64,000 nucleotides of DNA from Pseudoalteromonas peptidolytica (GTDB lineage Bacteria > Pseudomonadota > Gammaproteobacteria > Enterobacterales > Alteromonadaceae): contig NZ_WEHZ01000003.1 of NCBI RefSeq assembly GCF_012641745.1, forward strand, positions 124,001 to 188,000, read 5' to 3'. The position numbers and the translations under genes are program-made. Of the stretch, positions 26,948 through 36,732 are shown piece by piece (position 1 is the stretch's first letter; every line of letters begins with the position of its first letter). The notes below the pieces were generated by a model. The model was given only the letters and a program-made list of their open reading frames with translations. It was not told the DNA's origin and did not search any database.

Positions 26948-28197
26948 GATTCATCGGCAAGGCAAATTACTGGTCAGGATTCTCTGGACTGTGGATGAAA
27001 GAATGTGGCTCAGCCAACTTCTTCATTCCTGGCGTATTAGGCGCATTAGTGTCTCCTTTTGCGTTCATGATAGCAGATCAACATCTTCAAAGTTTTGCTT
27101 TAGTTTTCTCACTTAGTGCTTTATGGATGGCGTTCTGCTGGCAAGTTGTCAAACTTCAGGCGCAAGAAGGTGCAATGTTATTCCCTGCGCTCAAGCATCA
27201 TGTTTACAAGCAAGGTGGACTTATTTTATTACTTGGCTACGCGTTCAATGCGCTAGCTATGATAAACCAACCGGTGCTTGAGGTTATCTGTAGCATGCTA
27301 TTTGCCAGCGCATACTGCGGCTACTTCTTTTTGCTCACGCAAAGAAGCAGTCGCCACTTTAAGCACAATAGTTACTTCTTTATGCTGCTTTTAATGGCTG
27401 CTATGTTTTTTGGTCACCAACCAACTACATTAGCCGCGTTAGCGATCCCACCGAGCCTCATTGCTTTATACTTCATTTTTACAAGGCAAAAAAACTGCCA
27501 CTGGCACCCAGAGGCCTATCAAACCTACCTTAATAATATTCAAACGGGTTTACTACCTGTTCATACTTTCACGCCAGCTTGGTTGACACAGAAGTTTCGG
27601 CATTTTTTGATGCCTATGAGTTATTTTTCTGGAAACTTGCTGCTACAAACCTGCCAACTTTTTGTGTTAGCAGGTCTCCTTGCAATAATTGCCGCCGTGT
27701 TTTTTGATGCCAACTCTCAGTTTTTGATGATGTTTATGGATGTGCTGACAATTATGGTTGCGATTTTCGTGTGTTGGTCAAAGCTACAAACTAGGATGAG
27801 CTGGGATCAACTTTATTTGCTTCCTATCTACTCGAGCCTGACTTCCATTAAACGGGCATATCACATTGCCGCATGCAAACTGGCTCTATGCCTGGCACTA
27901 TATCAACTTATTATCATAGTTGTTTGCGACAGCTTGTCTGCACCACAACCTTACTCCGTTTATATTCTCATTTTTGCAGGCTCAGTATCCAGTTTTATGC
28001 TGTGTATTGCACTTGGCAGTATTGTTAACAATACTATTTCACTCTCACTCTCCTGCATGTTCGCTCTGGTTTTAGACAGTGCTCTAAAAGCTTACCTTTT
28101 AGAGCATCATCAAGCTATCAGTAGCGTACTTGTGATGTTTGGCTACTGTATAGCTATCAGCTTGCTACTTTTATATGCGAGTAAGAAGGTTGAGTAA
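26944..28197 (+). CDS. Integral membrane protein, probable ABC permease of the GntR-linked system
   Basis: 417 residues with about 11-12 predicted membrane helices and a short cytoplasmic loop near 185-215 (RQKNCHWHPEAYQTYLNNIQ). I do not recognise a named permease family by motif. The four-base overlap with the ATPase gene and the absence of another permease make it the likely transmembrane partner. The N-terminus MRFIGKANYWSGFSGLWMKECG is hydrophilic and may contact the ATPase. No signal peptide is seen. The gene converges on the YqhA-type gene with three bases between the stops and no visible terminator. Confidence 0.65.
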   Translation: MRFIGKANYWSGFSGLWMKECGSANFFIPGVLGALVSPFAFMIADQHLQSFALVFSLSALWMAFCWQVVKLQAQEGAMLFPALKHHVYKQGGLILLLGYAFNALAMINQPVLEVICSMLFASAYCGYFFLLTQRSSRHFKHNSYFFMLLLMAAMFFGHQPTTLAALAIPPSLIALYFIFTRQKNCHWHPEAYQTYLNNIQTGLLPVHTFTPAWLTQKFRHFLMPMSYFSGNLLLQTCQLFVLAGLLAIIAAVFFDANSQFLMMFMDVLTIMVAIFVCWSKLQTRMSWDQLYLLPIYSSLTSIKRAYHIAACKLALCLALYQLIIIVVCDSLSAPQPYSVYILIFAGSVSSFMLCIALGSIVNNTISLSLSCMFALVLDSALKAYLLEHHQAISSVLVMFGYCIAISLLLLYASKKVE

Positions 28198-28200
28198 CGC

Positions 28201-28755
28201 TTAGTGGGAATGCGTCCGACTGTTTATAAAGTCTGTCACAGAGAATAACACCCCAGAAATAACAAAAGTGATATGGATCCCAACTTTCCATGCGAGTTGT
28301 TCGCTGGTTAACTCGTGAGAGTGAATAAATACTTTTAATAGTTCTACGGCTGAGATAGCCACAATGGCACTAATAAGCTTGATTTTGAGGCCAGAAAACC
28401 CAACCTTTCCCATCCAGGTAGGCTTATCTTCTTGCGGTTCAACATTTAACTTCGAAACAAAATTTTCATACCCACTAAAAATAATGATGATTAATAGCCC
28501 TGCCAAAAGAGCAGTATCAACCAGTGTCAAAATACCAATTAACAGCTCTTGATTTGTCGCGCTAAGCGCGGTGATAGTCATGACATAGAGCTGCTTAAAG
28601 AACTTTAATAGCAGTAGTACTATCGCTAATAACAAACCAACAAAAAAAGGAGCTAGAAGCCATCTACCTTTAAAAAGAGTTCGCTCTAAAAGGTGCTCGT
28701 AGCGATTAGGCTGCTCACTTTTAGACCTAACATCTTGTTCCATATTATTACTCAT
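28201..28755 (-). CDS. UPF0114 (YqhA-type) membrane protein
   Basis: 184 residues with about four membrane helices. The run of LLERTLFKGRWLLAPFFVGLL, LTLVDTALLAGLLIIII and FSGYENFVS is characteristic of the TIGR00645/YqhA family. The role is unknown; homologues are widespread single-gene membrane proteins. It is monocistronic. Confidence 0.8.
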   Translation of the reverse strand: MSNNMEQDVRSKSEQPNRYEHLLERTLFKGRWLLAPFFVGLLLAIVLLLLKFFKQLYVMTITALSATNQELLIGILTLVDTALLAGLLIIIIFSGYENFVSKLNVEPQEDKPTWMGKVGFSGLKIKLISAIVAISAVELLKVFIHSHELTSEQLAWKVGIHITFVISGVLFSVTDFINSRTHSH

Positions 28756-28934
28756 TACCTTGTTCTAAAGATTACATTTAACCGCTAAATGTAGCATTAT
28801 GAATCCTAATTCTCACGTTTTATTGTTCATAACTTAAATCAATTTTTTGCTCTTTAAGACAAAATTAATTCGTTTTCTTTATTTTAATTTTTGCTTTAAA
28901 ACGTGCTTGTTCTTTCAATTAACAGGTAAAACGA

Positions 28935-29177
28935 ATGAAAACCTTAACTTCATCATTAATCGCTCTGTCTTTATTTGCTTCTACTTTGGTAAAGGCAAAC
29001 GATGAGTTACCAGTTGCACCCACAGACTTGGTTCAAGAGCTAACTGAAATGTGCCTTGATTGGGCAAAAGATGATGAGGTACAAGCCTCCGAACTAAAAA
29101 GGTATGTACTAAGCTGTGTTAACGATGAATTACAAGCGACTGGATATCAAAAAGTCAAAGATGTAGAAGTCAAATAG
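28935..29177 (+). CDS. Small secreted protein, unknown function
   Basis: 80 residues with an AGGT ribosome site ahead of the ATG. The signal peptide (MKTLTSSLIALSLFASTLVKA) leaves a mature acidic domain of about 59 residues with exactly two cysteines (EMCLDWAKDD and LSCVNDEL), placed to form one disulfide. No family is recognised. Similar short periplasmic proteins with this plan occur in Alteromonadales. It is a single gene with a strong hairpin after it. Confidence 0.65.
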   Translation: MKTLTSSLIALSLFASTLVKANDELPVAPTDLVQELTEMCLDWAKDDEVQASELKRYVLSCVNDELQATGYQKVKDVEVK

Positions 29178-29197
29178 TAGTAACATATGTAGGTAAG

Positions 29198-29232
29198 AGG
29201 CTGCTCAAGAGATTGAGCAGCCTTATGTTCTT
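29198..29232. terminator. Bidirectional hairpin between small secreted gene and topA
   Basis: AGGCTGCTCAA-GAGA-TTGAGCAGCCT is a perfect 11-bp stem with a GNRA loop (GAGA). A short T-rich stretch follows on the plus strand. It lies between two convergent stops. Confidence 0.8.
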
Positions 29233-29241
29233 AAAAAGCGG

Positions 29242-31887
29242 TTAGGCTTTTTTCTTACGTGTCGCCTTTTCTTCCTCAACCCATTTACCATTGCTGTAAG
29301 TTGCCTTCCAGCCAGTAGCCTTGCCGTCTACTTCGGTCATTACATATTGAGTCTTGGTTTTTCTTGAGTAACGCACAATTGCCAAGTTTCCATCTGAGTC
29401 TTGCTCTGGTGCGTCAGCCAAATAATAAAATTTTGGCGAAATTCTATCTCTAAAGCGTTTAAGCTCTGCAACTTTTGGTGCCCTTGTTTCTCGCGATTTA
29501 GGGAACGTATGCGCCGCTAAGAAAATACCAGATGCACCATCACGTAGCACGAAATGCGCGTCTGATTTTTCGCACTCTAATTCAGGTAATGGAACTGGAT
29601 CTTCCTTAGGTGGCGCAGCCTCACCATTTTTCAATAATTTTCGCGTATTTTTGCACGACTCGTTGGTACAGCCAAAATATTTGCCAAATCGCCCAGATTT
29701 AAGCTGCATATCCGCGCCACACTTGTCACACTCAATAACAGGGCCATCATAGCCTTTGATTTTGAATGAACCAGTTTCAATCACATAACCCTTACATGCA
29801 GGATTATTACCACAGACATGAAGCTTTTTGGTTTCATCAATGAGGTACGAGTCCATTGCTGTTTCACAAATAGGGCACCGCTTCATGTGACGAAGTGACT
29901 CAGCTTCTGCCTCTTCATCTGCATCCGCTGCAACAGCTTCATCACCTGATACAAGGTTAATTGTTGTGGTACAACGTTCTTTGGGGGGCAAATTATAACC
30001 AGTACAACCCAAGAAAACACCGGTTGAAGCTGTACGGATCCCCATCTTTCTTGAACAAGTTGGGCAGTCAATGTCTGTTTCTACCATGACATTTTGTCGC
30101 ATTCCGCCTTCATTTTCATCACCGGCAGCAATTTCTAACTGATGAGAAAAATCAGCATAGAACTTGTCTAGTACCTGCGTCCAAACCCGCTCACCTTCTG
30201 CAATATCATCCAGTCGACCTTCCATCTTCGCAGTGAAATCAAAGTTCATCAAGTCGTTGAAGTTTTCCACCAAGCGGTCGGTAACAATTTCACCCATTTT
30301 CTCGGCATAAAAACGTCGATTCTCTACACGTACATAGCCTCTATCTTGAATGGTCGAGATAATAGCAGCATAGGTAGAAGGTCGGCCAATACCTCGCTTT
30401 TCTAGCTCTTTAACCAAACTTGCTTCACTATATCGCGCAGGTGGCTTTGTAAAGTGTTGTTTCGGGTCTAATGCAATCAAGTTGAGTTTATCACCCACAC
30501 TTACACTTGGTAGCGCTTGATCTTCTTCATTTTTCTTACGAACTGAAGGTTGTACACGAGTCCAACCGTCAAACCTAAGTACGCGGCCTTTAGCCTTCAA
30601 GGTGTAGTCTTCTGCCGCCACGGTAAGCGTCGTTAGATCATACTCAGCTGGGGTCATCTGGCAGGCCACAAATTGACGCCAAATCAGCTCATACAGTTTT
30701 TTAGCGTCCGCTTCCACGCCATCAAGATGACCAGACAACACGTTTACATCTGAAGGACGAATAGCTTCGTGTGCTTCTTGTGCATTTCCTTTCGCCGAGT
30801 AGCGCAGTGGCGCGTCCGGTAAATATTTATTACCAAACTCGTTTTCGATGTAGCCACGGCACATTTCAAGCGCGTCATTGGATAGGTTTGTCGAGTCGGT
30901 ACGCATGTAGGTAATGTAACCAGCTTCATAGAGACGCTGGGCTAGCATCATGGTCTTCTTAACCCCATAACCTAAGCGAGTACTTGCCGCTTGCTGCATT
31001 GTTGATGTAATAAATGGCGCACTCGGCTTACTCTTGCTTGGCTTTTCTTCAACTTTGACGACTTCGTAAACACTGTTTTCAAGCACTTGTACAGCAGTAT
31101 CAGCCTGCGCTTTATTTACTGGTTTAAATGCTTCGCCTTTAAACTTAGTAACCGCTAGGCGAATATCATCTTTTGTTGCTTTAACATCTGCGTGAATATC
31201 CCAAAACTCTTCTGGAATAAATGCTTTTATCTCACGCTCTCGTTCAACAAGTAATCTTACTGCAACTGATTGCACTCGACCAGCAGACAGCCCTCTGGCA
31301 ACCTTTTGCCAAAGCAATGGCGAAACCATAAAGCCCACAACACGGTCAAGGAATCGTCTTGCCTGTTGTGCATATACCATGTCAGTATTTAGCTCACCTG
31401 GATCTTCAAAAGCTTGCTTTATCGCATTTTTGGTGATCTCATTAAATACCACGCGCTTGTATTTACTTTCATCACCGCCAATGATTTGCTCAAGGTGCCA
31501 AGCAATCGCTTCCCCTTCTCTATCCAAATCCGTCGCCAGATAGATGTGGTCTGCATCTTCAGCAAGTTTTTGTAGCTCTTGAACTACCTTTTCTTTACCA
31601 GGCAAAATTTCGTAATGCGGTTCCCAACCCTTTTCAGGGTCAATCCCCATCCTCGCAACCAAGTTTGCATAGTCTTTTTGCTTTTTGTATTGCGCTTTTT
31701 CTTCAGGTGACATTTTGCGCACTTCAGCTGGCGACTTAGTTGCCAAACCTTTTGTTTTGCCTGCGCCTGAAGTAGGAAGATCTCGAACATGACCCACACT
31801 GGATTTAACAATGTAGTCCTTGCCGAGGTATTTATTGATTGTTTTTGCCTTCGCGGGAGACTCTACAATTACTAGCGATTTGCCCAT
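29242..31887 (-). CDS. topA: DNA topoisomerase I
   Basis: 881 residues, a type IA enzyme of the size of E. coli TopA (865). The N-terminal Toprim domain is marked by [19 protein letters not shown] and the acidic triad DLDREGEA (121-128). The catalytic tyrosine is Y327 in [10 protein letters not shown]. Three four-cysteine zinc-ribbon domains follow near 598-625, 655-690 and 700-740, then a basic C-terminal tail ending RKKKA. It relaxes negative supercoils and prevents R-loops during transcription. It is a single gene; the last ~110 residues are lysine-rich and match the TopA C-terminal zinc-ribbon-like domains that bind RNA polymerase in E. coli. Confidence 0.97.
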   Translation of the reverse strand: MGKSLVIVESPAKAKTINKYLGKDYIVKSSVGHVRDLPTSGAGKTKGLATKSPAEVRKMSPEEKAQYKKQKDYANLVARMGIDPEKGWEPHYEILPGKEKVVQELQKLAEDADHIYLATDLDREGEAIAWHLEQIIGGDESKYKRVVFNEITKNAIKQAFEDPGELNTDMVYAQQARRFLDRVVGFMVSPLLWQKVARGLSAGRVQSVAVRLLVEREREIKAFIPEEFWDIHADVKATKDDIRLAVTKFKGEAFKPVNKAQADTAVQVLENSVYEVVKVEEKPSKSKPSAPFITSTMQQAASTRLGYGVKKTMMLAQRLYEAGYITYMRTDSTNLSNDALEMCRGYIENEFGNKYLPDAPLRYSAKGNAQEAHEAIRPSDVNVLSGHLDGVEADAKKLYELIWRQFVACQMTPAEYDLTTLTVAAEDYTLKAKGRVLRFDGWTRVQPSVRKKNEEDQALPSVSVGDKLNLIALDPKQHFTKPPARYSEASLVKELEKRGIGRPSTYAAIISTIQDRGYVRVENRRFYAEKMGEIVTDRLVENFNDLMNFDFTAKMEGRLDDIAEGERVWTQVLDKFYADFSHQLEIAAGDENEGGMRQNVMVETDIDCPTCSRKMGIRTASTGVFLGCTGYNLPPKERCTTTINLVSGDEAVAADADEEAEAESLRHMKRCPICETAMDSYLIDETKKLHVCGNNPACKGYVIETGSFKIKGYDGPVIECDKCGADMQLKSGRFGKYFGCTNESCKNTRKLLKNGEAAPPKEDPVPLPELECEKSDAHFVLRDGASGIFLAAHTFPKSRETRAPKVAELKRFRDRISPKFYYLADAPEQDSDGNLAIVRYSRKTKTQYVMTEVDGKATGWKATYSNGKWVEEEKATRKKKA

Positions 31888-32100
31888 AGCTGCCTATTTT
31901 TGACCGATTCTGTCTGTGTTTGCCCTTACTTGGGCGTTGAATTACTTATAGGTATATCTACAAACACCTATTGTTACAAGCTAAATATACGAACTTTTCC
32001 CTGATCACTGAATTATTATCCAATTTATGTACAATAAACAGCCAACTTAGGGACGTTTTCTTTTATATAAGGTTAAGGCACGGGAATATAAAGGAATAGA

Positions 32101-32131
32101 AAGAAAAATGCCAACCCGAAAGTTGGCATTT
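32101..32131 (-). terminator. Terminator of the Ig-like lipoprotein gene
   Basis: AAATGCCAAC / GTTGGCATTT with a 6-nt loop is followed on the minus strand by TTTCTTT. It lies seven bases after the stop codon. Confidence 0.88.
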
Positions 32132-32137
32132 GAAGAA

Positions 32138-35128
32138 TTAACCTGCGTCTCTGACTTTTATACCTTTGTTTCTAACTTTCCTGTCGCTGTCATCATCTCC
32201 TAAAGCAGGAAATGTAAATTTAATGTTCAGAAGACCTTCAAACTTATTGTTTGGTTCAGTTTCGGGTACTAGAATAACCTCAATTTCACCTGGTATTGCC
32301 TTTCCACTGTTACTAACTACGCGCGTGATTGTCCCACCTGTTAATTCGCCATTATTTGTGGAAATCTCCACATCAGTGCCGGCGGGCAATGGATTTCCAA
32401 ACTCATCACTAAAGAAGATAGTGATAGGAACAGAAGCAGGGCTGTCTGATACAGTAAAGTCTACTTCTGCGATATCACAATAGCCATCTTGATCAGACGT
32501 TTCCAAAACTAAGCCATTACTATTAGCACAAGTACCTGAGTCTGTTAATGACTGAAACACCGTGAAGCGGACATAGGGCACATCTCCAGACATTACTAAT
32601 TCAAACTGCCTGTAGACATTTACCAGTTCCCTAGTACACTCACCAGCATTTTCGGCAGCTTCCGAGCACAGCAACCCGTTATACCTGCCATCGCCTTCAA
32701 AAGTGCCGTTGCCATCAGTATCAAAGTCAAATAAACCATTATTATTTGCATCTATCCACCAATCGTCATGCCCGCCATTCTTCGTCCCAGTAGGAGAACA
32801 TGGACCCGAGTTAGCAGCAACATCACAATCTTCTTTATCGAACCGTCCATTTTCATTTGTGTCTAAAAAAGCTTCAGTCAGATCATACTCTTGCCTATAT
32901 TCACCAATATCAAATCGACCATTCCTACGCTCAATACCATCACTGGATTGTTCATCTCGAAAATTCTCTTGACCTTTAACAAAAGCTAGCACGCTTACGC
33001 GCCCCCCAACCACTACGCGTCTGAGAGCTGTCGTTTCTCCATCAGTTATAGATGCATCTCTTTGTCTTAACATCCCCTCAATACAAGGAGCTGGACTGCC
33101 AAAATAAGGATCACAATTCCAATTTGAGGGCTCTGCTTTTTGGCTATTCGATAGAGTTGCGGCCAATTTTGGTGCAACTCCTTCATATGTATTTGAATTA
33201 CCGTCAATGTCACCGATTCGATTACCCCAACGATAATCATAAAAAGGTCTATCGCCTTGGCTGCGCCACACAACAGTACAAGAAGCCTGGTTTGTTCGGC
33301 AATCATAAGTATCAGGTGAATCAAGGCTACCTATTGCCCCAGCCTCTGCAATAACGGTTGCAGCGACCCCATCAGCATTAAATTGGTTGAATTGATCGCC
33401 AAAAAATAACCTTATATCGGTGGTTACTCCACTATGATTAAGTGAATTGGTATTAAACGTGGTTGGAGAGGCATCAAATGTATCTTGATCGGTAACACCA
33501 GAGCTTAATATTAAGCCTGAAGAAACACCAAAAATCTGTTCACTTAGTGGGATTGTATGCATAACGCCGGTAGGACAACGAACATCATCGTTTGTAGCAT
33601 CAGTATCGTTACATGCCTTTGCAATATCTGTCCAGCAAGTTATTGCGTCACCATCTGGCAAGTTAACGTAAGATTCTTCTGGGATATAACATGCACTAAC
33701 AACAAGTGGCCCCGGTACGATACCTGACTTAACTGTAGTTCTCACAATACCATTAGCATTGGTATTACCCGTGATTTGCGTGAGAGAGGCCAAGCCTTGC
33801 TCATCAGATAACCTGAAATCAACACGAGCACGGGGAATTGCAAGATTGTCTTCATCGACTAGCTTAAAGCTCACGACTGATTGCGTCGGCAAGCCCCCTT
33901 CGCCTGGAGGTAAAGCAATAAACTGGTTGAAGCCTTCTTCTTCTGGCAAAAACTGTACGGCCTGTGCAAGTGCACTGTCGATCTCAATCGTGGTTTCTTT
34001 GTTAATTGGCGAACTACCGTTTTGAATGGTCACTGAAATGCGGTCTTCACCTTGACAGCCTTTAGCGCGGTAAGTAGAGCGTGCAATACCGTTTGACGTG
34101 TTCACACTTTCATCAAGTTCGGCCAAAGCCGGTGTAGCAGATGAACAGGGGGAACTAAATGCCACCTCAAATGCGCTATTAATTAAGGCACCATTTTGGT
34201 CTTTCAGCGTTACGGTAATCACGGTACTACCACCAGCTGAAAGCTGTTGTTGAACGCCATCGCCATCAACCAGGCCGTTATCAATAGACACATTTAGCTG
34301 CGCAACACCGACGTTAAAGTTAATTGCTTGGGTAACATCAATATAGTCTGGTGAATTTACGGTTATCGTCCCTGCACCACCTTGATTTCCAGGTTGAAAC
34401 TTTAAGATAGCAATACCAAAATTATCAGTTAACGCTGTGCCAGTTGCAGGTAAAATGGTACCTAATGTAGTTTCAGCACTAATTAGCGCATTAGCGATTG
34501 CATCACTTGTTTGACTTGAGGTGAGCTTGATAAAAATATCAGCAGTTTCATTTGATGACACTTGATTAACACGCGTACACCCCGCCGCAATTGGATCTAT
34601 CATTGCTTGGTCACGATTTGTATCCCAGCCCACAGGACACTGGCTTAGTAGCATCACCTCAAGCTTACCTGAGGCCGTATTATCTGAGTTATCACCACCA
34701 CCTTGAGAGGTAAAATCGAACGTCTTTGATACTGCGTTACTACCTTGTTCATAAGACGCTGTAATGCGACCAGCTCCAACCACATTGGTTACCTTTAGGG
34801 TAACTGAAGCTTTCCCTTCTGTATCAGTTAACACTGAACCTGAACTAGGTTCCATTACTGCAAACTCATCGCTTTCAAAAACAACGCGACTATTCGCAAG
34901 CGCGCTGCCATCTTTTGTTAATGTTGCTGTAATAATGAGAGGAGAAGTGGACGAAAGTGTATTTGCTGTATTACCGTCGCTGTCTGAACCTGATAATGTT
35001 ATAGCGTATGTGCCATCACTACCATCACCATTTCCATTGTCAGTATCTTTTTGAATGCTGCCGCCACCGCCGCATGCAGTCAGTAAAAATGCGATTATCA
35101 GCAAGCCAAAATAGCGCATCAAGGGCAT
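32138..35128 (-). CDS. Large lipoprotein with bacterial Ig-like (Big_1) domains and Ca-loop-like motifs
   Basis: 996 residues. ATG 35128 has GGGAG eight bases upstream; a second in-frame ATG lies three codons on. The lipobox LLTACGGGGS places the lipidated cysteine at about residue 19, followed by a glycine-rich linker, as in surface-displayed lipoproteins. Several Ig-like repeats follow, the first with the invasin/intimin-type pattern SGSVLTDTEGKASVTLKV. The middle third has aspartate/asparagine loops like EF-hand or thrombospondin-3 calcium sites (DTNENGRFDKEDC, DANNNGLFDFDTDGNGTF) and many cysteines. It is probably an outer-membrane adhesin or structural surface protein. No catalytic domain is seen. 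Confidence 0.75.
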   Translation of the reverse strand: MPLMRYFGLLIIAFLLTACGGGGSIQKDTDNGNGDGSDGTYAITLSGSDSDGNTANTLSSTSPLIITATLTKDGSALANSRVVFESDEFAVMEPSSGSVLTDTEGKASVTLKVTNVVGAGRITASYEQGSNAVSKTFDFTSQGGGDNSDNTASGKLEVMLLSQCPVGWDTNRDQAMIDPIAAGCTRVNQVSSNETADIFIKLTSSQTSDAIANALISAETTLGTILPATGTALTDNFGIAILKFQPGNQGGAGTITVNSPDYIDVTQAINFNVGVAQLNVSIDNGLVDGDGVQQQLSAGGSTVITVTLKDQNGALINSAFEVAFSSPCSSATPALAELDESVNTSNGIARSTYRAKGCQGEDRISVTIQNGSSPINKETTIEIDSALAQAVQFLPEEEGFNQFIALPPGEGGLPTQSVVSFKLVDEDNLAIPRARVDFRLSDEQGLASLTQITGNTNANGIVRTTVKSGIVPGPLVVSACYIPEESYVNLPDGDAITCWTDIAKACNDTDATNDDVRCPTGVMHTIPLSEQIFGVSSGLILSSGVTDQDTFDASPTTFNTNSLNHSGVTTDIRLFFGDQFNQFNADGVAATVIAEAGAIGSLDSPDTYDCRTNQASCTVVWRSQGDRPFYDYRWGNRIGDIDGNSNTYEGVAPKLAATLSNSQKAEPSNWNCDPYFGSPAPCIEGMLRQRDASITDGETTALRRVVVGGRVSVLAFVKGQENFRDEQSSDGIERRNGRFDIGEYRQEYDLTEAFLDTNENGRFDKEDCDVAANSGPCSPTGTKNGGHDDWWIDANNNGLFDFDTDGNGTFEGDGRYNGLLCSEAAENAGECTRELVNVYRQFELVMSGDVPYVRFTVFQSLTDSGTCANSNGLVLETSDQDGYCDIAEVDFTVSDSPASVPITIFFSDEFGNPLPAGTDVEISTNNGELTGGTITRVVSNSGKAIPGEIEVILVPETEPNNKFEGLLNIKFTFPALGDDDSDRKVRNKGIKVRDAG

Positions 35129-35299
35129 TTACCTGTCTCCCTAGCTAAGTTAATTTTATTATTGCTCAATAGTAACCCAATTTTAGCGATAAAATCACAA
35201 TTTTTTATTAGATTAACTCGATTTTCTATCGCTAAATGCTGTTCATCTGCGCTAAGCCTGTTAAGCTTTACGGATTTTAAAATACATAGTGTTAGGACA

Positions 35300-36634
35300 A
35301 TGTCAGAAAATCAAAAAATGGGCCTAACGGCGCGCATTATGATAGGTATGGTATTAGGCGTAGCGTTAGGCTTTATACTCCAGACCATACTTGGCGACAG
35401 CAAAGAAGTACTTATACCTTTAGGTCTTTTTGACCTGCCTGTTAAAGGTTTTTTTGTTGATGGTTTGTTTCATATCGGTGGCCAAATCTTTATTGCAAGC
35501 TTAAAGATGCTTGTTGTTCCTTTAGTTTTTATTTCATTAGTGTGTGGTACGTGTAGTCTAAGCGATCCGAAAAAGTTAGGCCGATTAGGTGGGAAATCTA
35601 TCGGTCTTTATCTGATCACAACTGCGATAGCAATTACAGTTGCGATAACGCTGGCTCTGTTTTTTGCTCCAGGTGGAGACGTTGAAGTACCCAGCACAGC
35701 TTCGTTCGATGCAAAGCAAGCGCCAACCTTAGTTCAAGTTATTATCAATATGTTCCCAACCAACCCAATTGATGCGATGGCTAACGGCAATATGTTGCAA
35801 ATCATTGTGTTCGCACTGTTGTTTGGTATTGCCATGGCACTGAGTGGAGATGCAGGGGCTCGATTGGCCGCAGTATTTGAAGATTTAAACACTATTGTAC
35901 TAAAGCTTGTCACTTTACTGATGAACGTTGCACCATACGGGGTATTTTGTTTGATGGCCAAGTTATTTACTACCATCGATATGGGCTTAATTGTTGAGCT
36001 TGGAAAATACTTTATGGTGGTAGTCTTAGCACTGCTTATTCATGCGTTTATTAACTACTCTATTTTGTTTAAGTTACTTACAGGGCTAAGCCCGGTTGTT
36101 TTCCTCAAAAAAATGAAAGATGCCTGCATGTTTGCATTTAGCACCTCGAGTTCCAGCGCGACTATGCCAGTGACATTAGAAACCGCAACTAAAAAGTTAG
36201 GTGCGCATAATTCGGTTGCTTCTTTTACTATACCGCTTGGTGCAACTATCAATATGGATGGTACTGCGATTATGCAGGGGGTGGCAACTGTCTTTATTGC
36301 CCAAGTATTCGGCGTTGACCTTACAATAAATGATTACTTAATGGTTATTCTTACAGCCACACTCGCCTCTGTTGGTACTGCAGGCGTTCCAGGTGTCGGT
36401 TTGATTATGTTGGCTATGGTGTTAAATCAAGTTGGACTACCTGTTGAGGGGATTGCGTTAATTATCGGTGTCGATAGATTACTTGATATGACAAGAACGG
36501 CTGTTAATGTCACTGGTGATTGTATGGTCACTTGTGTTGTTGCGAAGTCAGAAGATGAATTTGATGTCACTGTTTTCAATGATCCTGACGCTGCAAAAGA
36601 GCTCGAAGAAACAACCTCTAGAGTCAAGGCCTGA
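35300..36634 (+). CDS. Sodium/proton-dicarboxylate or amino-acid symporter (DAACS family)
   Basis: 444 residues from the ATG at 35300 (AGGA just upstream); an in-frame start at 35162 would add 46 residues unlike the family. The glutamate-transporter core is complete: the serine-rich hairpin STSSSSATMP, the NMDGTAIMQG motif, the second hairpin with ASVGTAGVPGVG and DRLLDMTRTAVNVTGD. This binds one dicarboxylate or acidic amino acid with Na+ or H+ and moves it into the cell. Substrate (glutamate, aspartate, succinate or serine) cannot be decided from motifs. It is a single gene, convergent with a TonB receptor gene. Confidence 0.92.
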   Translation: MSENQKMGLTARIMIGMVLGVALGFILQTILGDSKEVLIPLGLFDLPVKGFFVDGLFHIGGQIFIASLKMLVVPLVFISLVCGTCSLSDPKKLGRLGGKSIGLYLITTAIAITVAITLALFFAPGGDVEVPSTASFDAKQAPTLVQVIINMFPTNPIDAMANGNMLQIIVFALLFGIAMALSGDAGARLAAVFEDLNTIVLKLVTLLMNVAPYGVFCLMAKLFTTIDMGLIVELGKYFMVVVLALLIHAFINYSILFKLLTGLSPVVFLKKMKDACMFAFSTSSSSATMPVTLETATKKLGAHNSVASFTIPLGATINMDGTAIMQGVATVFIAQVFGVDLTINDYLMVILTATLASVGTAGVPGVGLIMLAMVLNQVGLPVEGIALIIGVDRLLDMTRTAVNVTGDCMVTCVVAKSEDEFDVTVFNDPDAAKELEETTSRVKA

Positions 36635-36690
36635 TCCCAATTATTACAGTTAGTTTTATCCTTATTCAAAGCGATAAGGCTAAACACTAA

Positions 36691-36716
36691 AAAGCCGCAC
36701 TTCAAAGTGCGGCTTT
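36691..36716. terminator. Bidirectional terminator between symporter and TonB receptor genes
   Basis: AAAGCCGCACTT / AAGTGCGGCTTT has a very small loop and T runs on both strands (in particular CTTTTTAGTG on the minus strand). It lies between convergent stops. Confidence 0.88.
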
Positions 36717-36732
36717 GTGCTTAAACAAGCGA

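Noticed and set aside
35162..35299. An N-terminal extension of 46 codons on the DAACS symporter
   Set aside because: Family members begin near the ATG at 35300, and the extension has no family resemblance or ribosome site of note.
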